Source: JAJKJG01 sp036389455
GTDB lineage: Bacteria > Pseudomonadota > Alphaproteobacteria > Rhizobiales > Beijerinckiaceae
NCBI GenBank assembly: GCA_036389455.1
Contig: DASVPW010000163.1
Coordinates: forward strand, 1 to 64,000
DNA length: 64,000 nucleotides
Reading direction: 5' to 3'
Both the position numbers and the translations under genes were made by a program. The notes under the pieces were generated by a model that made no database searches, was not told where the DNA came from, and saw only the letters and a list, made by a program, of their open reading frames with translations. Shown piece by piece: positions 1 through 6,712 of this stretch (the first letter of the stretch is position 1; each line of letters begins with the position of its first letter).

Positions 1-1552
1 GATTGACGTCGGTGCCGCGGTAGATGCCGTTGTTGTTGAACACGACGACGCAGACCGGCAGGTTGTAGCGGCAGATCGTCTCGACCTCCATGCCGGAGAA
101 GCCGAAGGCCGAGTCGCCTTCGACCGCGAGCACGGGCTTGCCGGTCTCGACGGCCGCGGCGATGGCGTAGCCCATGCCGATGCCCATGACGCCCCAGGTC
201 CCGACGTCGATGCGCTTCCTCGGCTGGTACATGTCGATGACGCCGCGCGCGAGATCGAGGGTGTTGGCGCCCTCGTTGACGAGGATCGCGTCCGGCCGCT
301 CCTTGATGATCGTGCGCAGGACGCCGAGCGCGCCGTGGTAATCCATCGGCACGTTGTTGTTCATCAGGCGCGGCGCCATCTTGGCGACGTTCTCCTCGCG
401 CTTCTTCGCGACGGCGCCGGTCCAGTCGGCGGGAGGAGCCGGCCAATTGGCGCCCATGTCGTCGAGCAGCGCCGTCACGCAGGAGCCGATGTCGCCGACG
501 ACGGGTGCGGCGATCTCGACGTTCGAGTCCATCTCCCGAGGCTCGATGTCGATCTGGATGAACTTCTTCGGCGCAGTGCCCCACGCCTTGCCCTTGCCGT
601 GCGACAGGAGCCAGTTCAGGCGCGCGCCGATCAGCATGACGACGTCCGAGTCCTTCAGCACCGTCGAGCGCGCGGCGCCCGCGCATTGCGGATGCGTGTC
701 GGGCAGAAGGCCCTTGGCCATGCTCATGGGCAGGAACGGGACGCCGCTCTTCTCGACAAGCGAGCGGATCGCGTCGTCGGCCTGCGCGTAGGCCGCGCCC
801 TTGCCGAGGATGATGAGCGGGCGCTTCGCGCCCTTCAGCACGTCGAGCGCGCGCTTCACCGCCTCCGGCGCGGGGATCTGGGCGGGCGCCGCGTCGATCA
901 CCTTGACGAGCGACTTCCGGCCCGCCTCGGCGTCCATCACCTGGCCGAAGAGCTTCGCCGGCAGGTCGAGATAGACCCCGCCGGGCCGCCCCGATACGGC
1001 GGCGCGGATCGCGCGCGCGAGGCCGATGCCGATGTCCTGCGCGTGCAGCACGCGGAACGCCGCCTTGCACAGGGGCTTCGCGATCGCGAGCTGGTCCATC
1101 TCCTCGTAGTCGCCCTGCTGCAGGTCGACGATCTCGCGCTCCGACGAGCCGGAGATCAGGATCATCGGGAAGCAGTTCGTGGTCGCGTGCGCGAGCGCGG
1201 TGAGACCGTTGAGGAAGCCCGGCGCCGAGACCGTGAGGCAGACGCCCGGCTTCTTGGTCAGGAAGCCCGCGATCGAGGCGGCGTATCCGGCGTTCTGCTC
1301 GTGGCGGAACGAGAGCACCCTAAGGCCGGCCGCCTGCGCCATACGGCCGAGATCCGTGATCGGGATGCCCGGCACGTTGTAGATCGTGGTGAGGCCGTTG
1401 AGCTTGAGCGCGTCGATGACGAGGTGGAAGCCGTCGGTCAGCTCCGCCTCATGCTCCTGGCTCGACGCCGCGTCCGCGCCGCGGTTCGCCTGCCCGAGCT
1501 CGTTCGCCGTCGCCTCCGGCTTCTGCCGCTCCTTCAGGGCCGTCTCTGCCAT
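1..1552 (-). CDS. oxc: Oxalyl-CoA decarboxylase, 3' end outside window
   Basis: ThDP-dependent enzyme that converts oxalyl-CoA to formyl-CoA and CO2 in the cytoplasm. The translation from the ATG at 1552 gives 517 codons before the window edge. The family is about 570-590 residues, so roughly the last 60 are missing. The N-terminal pyrimidine-binding domain carries NVPGIPITDLGR (residues 59-70) and SFRHEQNAGYAA with the expected ThDP-activating Glu at 85. The C-terminal ThDP/Mg motif begins GDSAFGFSGME near residue 480. The start is supported by a GGAGG-type RBS just upstream (CGGGAGGAAAGAAA). It lies 39 bp downstream of the GntR regulator on the same strand, so the two may be co-transcribed. 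The whole sequence closely matches the Oxalobacter/Methylobacterium Oxc pattern as I remember it. Confidence 0.93.
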   Translation of the reverse strand, partial: MAETALKERQKPEATANELGQANRGADAASSQEHEAELTDGFHLVIDALKLNGLTTIYNVPGIPITDLGRMAQAAGLRVLSFRHEQNAGYAASIAGFLTKKPGVCLTVSAPGFLNGLTALAHATTNCFPMILISGSSEREIVDLQQGDYEEMDQLAIAKPLCKAAFRVLHAQDIGIGLARAIRAAVSGRPGGVYLDLPAKLFGQVMDAEAGRKSLVKVIDAAPAQIPAPEAVKRALDVLKGAKRPLIILGKGAAYAQADDAIRSLVEKSGVPFLPMSMAKGLLPDTHPQCAGAARSTVLKDSDVVMLIGARLNWLLSHGKGKAWGTAPKKFIQIDIEPREMDSNVEIAAPVVGDIGSCVTALLDDMGANWPAPPADWTGAVAKKREENVAKMAPRLMNNNVPMDYHGALGVLRTIIKERPDAILVNEGANTLDLARGVIDMYQPRKRIDVGTWGVMGIGMGYAIAAAVETGKPVLAVEGDSAFGFSGMEVETICRYNLPVCVVVFNNNGIYRGTDVN

Positions 1553-1591
1553 TTTCTTTCCTCCCGTTCGGGGTTCTGCCGTGGTGTTCTT

Positions 1592-2344
1592 TCAGTCGAG
1601 GTCGACGTGGCGCTCGACGTGCTCGCCGAGGCGAAGCGTGTGCTCCCGGACGAGGCGCTCGGCGAGCTCCGTGTCGCGCCGTTCGAGCGCCTCGATGATC
1701 GCCATGTGGTCGCGGATCGAACGCTCGGCGCGGTCGTCGTCGAAGATCGTCCGGTGGCGGATCGACTTCACGTGGAGAAACAGGTTGCCGGTCATGGATT
1801 CCAGGAGCTTCGACCCGCTCAGGCGGATCAACGCCTGATGGAAGGCGATGTTCGCCGACGAGTACTCGTCCATGTGCTCGCGGGAGACGTGGCCGTCGCG
1901 GAAGCCCTGGAAGAGCACGCGCAACGTCGCGATCTCGGCGTCCGACGCCCGCTCGGCGATGAGGCGGGCCGCCATGCTCTCGAGGCCGGCCCAGGCCTGG
2001 ATCATCTCGACGATCTCGCGCTTGGTCTTGCGCACGACGAGGATGCCGCGGCGCGGCACGGTGCGGACGAAGCCCTCCTGCTCGAGCATCGCCACCGCCT
2101 CGCGGATCGGCGTGCGGCTGACCCCGAGCTTCTCGGAGAGCTCGCGCTCGTCGAGCATGACCGGCTCGCGCGAGGCGTAGATGTCCATGCGGGTGATGGC
2201 GTCCTTGAGGGCCGCGTAGGCCTTCGACTTGAAGCTCGCTTCGGCCGGAATGCGGGCCACGACGAAGCCCTTGGCCTCGGGCACGCCGCGGCCGGCCGGG
2301 TCAGCCTCCTCCGGCAGTGGCCATTTCAGCTCGGCTCTATTCAC
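1592..2344 (-). CDS. GntR-family regulator with FCD domain
   Basis: DNA-binding transcription factor of 250 residues. A winged-helix GntR domain spans about residues 37-103 (ELSEKLGVSRTPIREAVAML is the recognition region). An all-alpha FCD ligand domain follows at about 110-235, with the metal/ligand His residues of the family in NIAFHQALIRLSG, RDHMAIIEAL and REHTLRLGEH. I chose the GTG at 2344, preceded by CAGGA at good spacing. The frame stays open to a TTG at 2425, but that longer start would translate through an operator-like palindrome. It sits between oxc (same strand) and the divergent acyl-CoA synthetase gene. By position it probably controls oxalate or formate genes in response to a small organic acid or acyl-CoA; this is inference. 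Confidence 0.85.
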   Translation of the reverse strand: MNRAELKWPLPEEADPAGRGVPEAKGFVVARIPAEASFKSKAYAALKDAITRMDIYASREPVMLDERELSEKLGVSRTPIREAVAMLEQEGFVRTVPRRGILVVRKTKREIVEMIQAWAGLESMAARLIAERASDAEIATLRVLFQGFRDGHVSREHMDEYSSANIAFHQALIRLSGSKLLESMTGNLFLHVKSIRHRTIFDDDRAERSIRDHMAIIEALERRDTELAERLVREHTLRLGEHVERHVDLD

Positions 2345-2398
2345 GAGGACATCCTGCGCAGGCCCGCGGTTCGGGCGCCTGAGACGCGTGCGGAGGCA

Positions 2399-2419
2399 TT
2401 GGCATACCAGATACCAGAA
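2399..2419. promoter_or_regulatory. Operator-like site O1 for the GntR regulator
   Basis: TTGGCATACCAGATACCAGAA. On the minus strand it reads CTGGTATCTGGTATGCCAA and matches O2 at 15 of 19 positions. It lies 55 bp upstream of the chosen GntR start, next to a TTGACA box (2420-2425 on the minus strand), so it is placed for autoregulation. FadR/FCD-type GntR proteins commonly bind TGGTAT/ATACCA half sites. Confidence 0.6.
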
Positions 2420-2498
2420 TGTCAACAGCGATGTGAGGCGACTTCGCTGCGCCGCAATAGAGCTGGCGCGGGAAAAGCACTTGACTCATAGGTTTTGC

Positions 2499-2517
2499 TT
2501 GGTATGCCAAATACCAA
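2499..2517. promoter_or_regulatory. Operator-like site O2, perfect palindrome
   Basis: TTGGTATGCCAAATACCAA has perfect 7-bp arms around a 5-bp centre. It lies about 140 bp upstream of the acyl-CoA synthetase start and just downstream of a TTGACT box (2481-2486), so a bound regulator would overlap the -10 zone of a plus-strand promoter. Together with O1 it occupies the 314-bp divergent gap 2345-2658; I see no gene in that gap. Confidence 0.6.
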
Positions 2518-2658
2518 CTGAGCCGCCAAGAAGTCCTCGCGCGTCGCATTCACTCGGCCGGAGGTACGGACGCGGCGGGACTTCCCTTTCCTGCCAATCC
2601 GGTTAGAGCCACGGCCAGAACAAGCATCTCACACAATCAGCTCGCAGGAGGAGCCCAA

Positions 2659-4833
2659 ATGGCGGAAGCAGCACTGAGGCAGCGCGAGATGACCGGAGCG
2701 ACCGGGACGGCCCAAAAGGCCGCCGTCCGCCAAGTCCTCGACAAGGTGAAGGCCGACGGCCGCACCGCGCTCACCGCCCCCGAGGGCAAGCTCGTCTGCG
2801 ACGCCTACGGCATCCCGGTCCCCAAGGAAGGCGTCGCGAGCTCCGCCGAGGACGCCGCGAAGCAAGCGGCCGGCATGGGCTTCCCGGTGGTGCTGAAGAT
2901 CGTCTCCCCCGACATCCTGCACAAGACCGAGGCCGGCGGCGTCCTCGTCGGCCTCAAGAGCGCCGAGGAGGTCTCGAAGGGCTACGAGACGATCCTGGCG
3001 AACGCGAAGAAGTACAAGGCCGACGCCAGGATCGAGGGCGTGCAGGTCCAGCAGATGCTGAAAGGCGGCCAGGAGGTCATCGTCGGATCGATCACCGACG
3101 GCTCCTTCGGCAAGCTCGTGGCCTTCGGCCTCGGCGGCGTCCTCGTCGAGGTGCTCAAGGACGTGACCTTCCGCCTCGCGCCCGCGACCCGCGAGGACGC
3201 GCTCTCCATGCTCGACGGCATCCAGGCGGCCGAGATGCTGCGCGGCGTGCGCGGCGCCGAGGGCGTTGACCGCGAGGCCCTCGCCGACATCATCGTGAAG
3301 GTGTCGCAGCTCGTCAGCGACTTCCCGGAGATTTCCGAGCTCGACCTCAACCCGGTCTTCGCCACGCCGAAGGACGCGACCGCCGCCGACGTCCGGATCG
3401 TGGTCGATTTCGAGCCGCACGAGCAGCGCTACCGCCCGCCGCACGAGGACATCGTGCGCTCGATGAACCGCATCATGCGGCCGAAGGGCCTCGCCGTGAT
3501 CGGCGCCTCGGCGGAGGACGGCAAGATCGGCAACTCCGTGATGAAGAACCTCATCAACGGCGGCTACAAGGGCCAGATCTACCCGATCCACCCGAAGGCC
3601 GACGAGATCCTCGGCTACAAGGCCTACAAGTCGGTGAAAGACGTGCCGGCCGAGATCGACGTCGCGGTGTTCGCGATCCCGGCGAAGTTCGTGGCCCAGG
3701 CCCTCGTCGAGTGCGGCGAGAAGAAGATCCCGGGCGCCGTCCTGATCCCCTCGGGCTTCGCCGAGACCGGCAACCACGAGGGCCAGAAGGAGATCCAGGA
3801 GATCGGGCGGAAGTACGACATCCGCCTCATGGGCCCGAACATCTACGGCTTCTACTACACGCCGGAGAACCTCTGCGCGACGTTCTGCACCGCCTACGAC
3901 GTGAAGGGGAAAGTCGCCCTCTCGTCGCAGTCGGGCGGCATCGGCATGGCGATCATCGGCTTCTCGCGCTCGGCCAAGATGGGCGTCTCGGCGATCGTCG
4001 GCCTCGGCAACAAGTCCGACATCGACGAGGACGACCTCCTCACCTTCTTCGAGCAGGACGACAATACCCAGGTCATCGCGCAGCACTGCGAGGACCTGAA
4101 GGACGGGCGCGCCTTCGCCGAGGTCGCGAAGCGCGTCTCGAAGAAGAAGCCGGTGATCATGCTGAAGGCCGGCCGCACCTCGGCCGGCGCGAAGGCCGCC
4201 TCGTCCCACACCGGGGCGCTCGCCGGTAACGACAAGATCTACGAGGACGTGCTGCGCCAGTCGGGCGTGATCCGGGCCCGGTCGCTCCGCGACATGCTCG
4301 AGTTCTCCCGCGGCATCCAGGTGCTGCCGACGCCGAAGGGCGAGAACGTCGTCATCATCACGGGGGCCGGCGGCTCGGGCGTGCTGCTCTCGGACGCCTG
4401 CGTCGACAACGACCTCAAGCTGATGTCATTCCCGCCCGACCTCGACGAGGCCTTCAAGAAGTTCATCCCGCCCTTCGGCGCCTCCGGAAACCCGGTCGAC
4501 ATCACGGGCGGCGAGCCGCCGAAGACCTACCAGAACACGGTGAAGCTCGGCCTCGAGGACGACCGCATCGACGCGCTGATCCTGGGCTACTGGCATACCA
4601 TCGTCACGCCGCCGATGGTCTTCGCGACGCTCATGGCCGAGGTCGTCGAGGAGATGCGGCAGAAGGGCAAGGTGAAGCCCGTCGTCGCCTCGCTTGCCGG
4701 CGACGTGCAGGTCGAGGAGGCGGCCGAGTACCTCTACCAGCACGGCATCCCGGCCTACGCCTACTCGACCGAGATCCCGGTCGCGGTGCTCGGCGCCAAG
4801 TACAAGTGGGCCCGCGGCGCGGGGCTGCTGTAA
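2659..4833 (+). CDS. Acyl-CoA synthetase, ADP-forming type (beta-alpha fused)
   Basis: NDP-forming acyl-CoA ligase superfamily, 724 residues. An ATP-grasp (beta) domain comes first, about residues 20-250. A CoA-binding Rossmann domain follows at about 265-370 (RPKGLAVIGASAEDGKIGNS), then the succinyl-CoA-ligase-like domain at about 380-720. The phosphorelay His is H517 in SSHTGALAGND. A strong AGGAGG RBS precedes the ATG. The domain order is the reverse of the common alpha-beta acetate-CoA ligase fusion. Its position beside oxc and formate dehydrogenase suggests it activates oxalate (or formate) with CoA, in place of or alongside formyl-CoA:oxalate CoA-transferase, which is not in the window. 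The substrate is inference. Confidence 0.85.
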   Translation: MAEAALRQREMTGATGTAQKAAVRQVLDKVKADGRTALTAPEGKLVCDAYGIPVPKEGVASSAEDAAKQAAGMGFPVVLKIVSPDILHKTEAGGVLVGLKSAEEVSKGYETILANAKKYKADARIEGVQVQQMLKGGQEVIVGSITDGSFGKLVAFGLGGVLVEVLKDVTFRLAPATREDALSMLDGIQAAEMLRGVRGAEGVDREALADIIVKVSQLVSDFPEISELDLNPVFATPKDATAADVRIVVDFEPHEQRYRPPHEDIVRSMNRIMRPKGLAVIGASAEDGKIGNSVMKNLINGGYKGQIYPIHPKADEILGYKAYKSVKDVPAEIDVAVFAIPAKFVAQALVECGEKKIPGAVLIPSGFAETGNHEGQKEIQEIGRKYDIRLMGPNIYGFYYTPENLCATFCTAYDVKGKVALSSQSGGIGMAIIGFSRSAKMGVSAIVGLGNKSDIDEDDLLTFFEQDDNTQVIAQHCEDLKDGRAFAEVAKRVSKKKPVIMLKAGRTSAGAKAASSHTGALAGNDKIYEDVLRQSGVIRARSLRDMLEFSRGIQVLPTPKGENVVIITGAGGSGVLLSDACVDNDLKLMSFPPDLDEAFKKFIPPFGASGNPVDITGGEPPKTYQNTVKLGLEDDRIDALILGYWHTIVTPPMVFATLMAEVVEEMRQKGKVKPVVASLAGDVQVEEAAEYLYQHGIPAYAYSTEIPVAVLGAKYKWARGAGLL

Positions 4834-4841
4834 GAACGCGA

Positions 4842-4943
4842 CTGTCATCCCCGGCGGCGCGAAGCGCCGGGAAGGGGATCCAAGCACCGCCGGGGTTCTG
4901 GATCCCCTTCCCGGGCTGCTCCGCAGCCCGCCGGGGATGACAG
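4842..4943. repeat. Palindromic intergenic repeat, family A copy 1
   Basis: 102-bp element with perfect 16-bp inverted ends (CTGTCATCCCCGGCGG at 4842-4857 and its complement at 4928-4943). A second nested pair (GGGAAGGGGATCC / GGATCCCCTTCCC) lies inside, so the whole can fold into a long hairpin. It fills most of the gap between the acyl-CoA synthetase and the formate dehydrogenase beta gene. A near copy follows the alpha gene. Confidence 0.85.
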
Positions 4944-4968
4944 CGGATACGCCTGGCCAAGGAAGGCG

Positions 4969-6699
4969 ATGAACATCCACGATCCCAAGGCGGCAAAGCC
5001 GAACGGCGCCCCCGCCCGCAGCATCCATCCGGGCTCCGGGCGCCGCCGCACCCGCGAGACGCCGAAGGGGCGGCAGGTCGACCCGCAGGCCCTCGACGAG
5101 GTGCGCGCGCTTCTCGCCGACCGCCCGCGCCGGGCCGACCTCCTGATCGAGCACCTGCACCTCCTGCAGGACAGGTACGGCTGCCTCCATGCCCGCCATC
5201 TCGTGGCGCTCGCGAACGAGATGCGGCTCGCGCTCGTCGAGGTCTACGAGGTCGCCTCGTTCTACGCCCACTTCGACATCGTCATGGACGACGAGCCGGC
5301 CCCGCCGCCGGTCACGGTCAGGGTCTGCGACAGCCTCACCTGCGCCATGATGGGGGCCGAGCGCCTGCTCGCGGAGCTCAAGGGCGCGCTCGAGCCGAAC
5401 GTGCGCGTCGTGCGCGCGCCCTGCATGGGCGGCTGCCACAACGCCCCCGTGACCGCCATCGGCCACGCCCTGCACGAGCACGCGACCGTCGCGAGCGTCA
5501 CGAAGGCGGTCGCGGCCGGCGAGACGCATCCGCACGTCCCGGACTCCATCGGCTTCGACCGCTACCGGGCCGAGGGTGGCTACCGGCTCCTTGCCGACTG
5601 CCTCGACGGCCGGCGCCAGGTCGAGGACGTGATCAAGACCCTGGAGGATTCGAACCTGCGCGGGCTTGGCGGCGCGGGCTTCCCGACCGGGCGCAAGTGG
5701 CGTTTCGTGCGCGCCGAGCCCGCCCCGCGCCTCATGGCCGTCAACGCCGACGAGGGCGAGCCCGGCACCTTCAAGGATCGGCACTATCTCGAGACCGACC
5801 CGCACCGCTTCCTCGAAGGCATGCTCATCGGCGCCTGGGCCGTCGAAGCCGCGGAGGTCTACATCTATCTGCGCGACGAGTACCCGCAGTGCCGGGAAAT
5901 CCTTCTCCGCGAGATCCCGAAGCTCGAGGCTGCGGGCCTATCGCGGGCGACGAAGATCCACCTGCGCCGCGGCGCCGGGGCCTACATCTGCGGCGAAGAG
6001 TCGGCGATGCTCGAGTCGATCGAGGGCAAGCGCGGCCTGCCGCGGCACAAGCCGCCGTTCCCGTCCCAGGTCGGCCTGTTCGGGCGCCCGACCCTCATCA
6101 ACAACGTCGAGACCCTGTGGTGGGTGCGCGACATCGTCGAGAAGGGGCCGGAGTCGTTCGCCGGCCACGGCCGCAACGGCCGGAAAGGGCTCCGCACCTT
6201 CTCGGTCTCGGGCCGGGTGAAGAATCCCGGCGTGAAGCTCGCGCCGGCCGGCATCACGGTGCGCGAGCTTATCGACGAACACTGCGGCGGCATGGCGGAC
6301 GGCCACGCCTTCAAGGGCTACCTTCCCGGCGGCGCCTCGGGCGGCATCCTGCCGGCCTCGATGGCCGACATCCCCCTCGACTTCGGGACGCTCGAGCCGC
6401 ACGGCTGCTTCATCGGCTCGGCCGCCGTGGTGGTCCTGTCCGACAAGGACGACATGCGCGAGGTCGCGCTGAACCTCTTGAAGTTCTTCGAGGACGAGAG
6501 CTGCGGCCAGTGCACGCCCTGCCGCATCGGCACCGAGAAGGCGGTCCACATCATGAGCGGGCCGGCCTGGGACGAAACGCTCCTCGACGCGTTGACCAAG
6601 GTGATGACCGACGCCTCGATCTGCGGCTTAGGCCAAGCGGCCATGAACCCGGTGAAGATGGTGCTCAAGCACTTCCGCGAGGATCTGGCGAAGGGATAA
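4969..6699 (+). CDS. fdh1B: NAD-dependent formate dehydrogenase beta subunit
   Basis: Diaphorase subunit that passes electrons from formate oxidation to NAD+, 576 residues. It is a fusion of a NuoE-like and a NuoF-like part. The N-terminal thioredoxin-fold domain has [2Fe-2S] ligands C120, C125, C152 and C156. The NuoF part carries the FMN/NAD loop GLGGAGFPTGRKWRF (near 228-242) and a [4Fe-4S] set C512, C515, C518 and C552. The fused layout and length match the beta subunit of the two-subunit FDH1 of Methylobacterium, rather than FdsG plus FdsB. The ATG has an AAGGAAGG RBS. The alpha gene follows after 13 bp. Confidence 0.92.
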   Translation: MNIHDPKAAKPNGAPARSIHPGSGRRRTRETPKGRQVDPQALDEVRALLADRPRRADLLIEHLHLLQDRYGCLHARHLVALANEMRLALVEVYEVASFYAHFDIVMDDEPAPPPVTVRVCDSLTCAMMGAERLLAELKGALEPNVRVVRAPCMGGCHNAPVTAIGHALHEHATVASVTKAVAAGETHPHVPDSIGFDRYRAEGGYRLLADCLDGRRQVEDVIKTLEDSNLRGLGGAGFPTGRKWRFVRAEPAPRLMAVNADEGEPGTFKDRHYLETDPHRFLEGMLIGAWAVEAAEVYIYLRDEYPQCREILLREIPKLEAAGLSRATKIHLRRGAGAYICGEESAMLESIEGKRGLPRHKPPFPSQVGLFGRPTLINNVETLWWVRDIVEKGPESFAGHGRNGRKGLRTFSVSGRVKNPGVKLAPAGITVRELIDEHCGGMADGHAFKGYLPGGASGGILPASMADIPLDFGTLEPHGCFIGSAAVVVLSDKDDMREVALNLLKFFEDESCGQCTPCRIGTEKAVHIMSGPAWDETLLDALTKVMTDASICGLGQAAMNPVKMVLKHFREDLAKG

Positions 6700-6712
6700 G
6701 GGACGAAGCGTC

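Noticed and set aside
2345..2425. N-terminal 27-residue extension of the GntR regulator (TTG at 2425)
   Set aside because: It would be encoded through the O1 palindrome and a TTGACA promoter-like box, and the GTG at 2344 has a better RBS.
335..2491. A 718-codon plus-strand open frame across oxc and the GntR gene
   Set aside because: It is the reverse shadow of GC-rich genes on the minus strand; its translation is Arg/Ala/Asp/Val repetitive with no fold, while the minus-strand frames match known families end to end.
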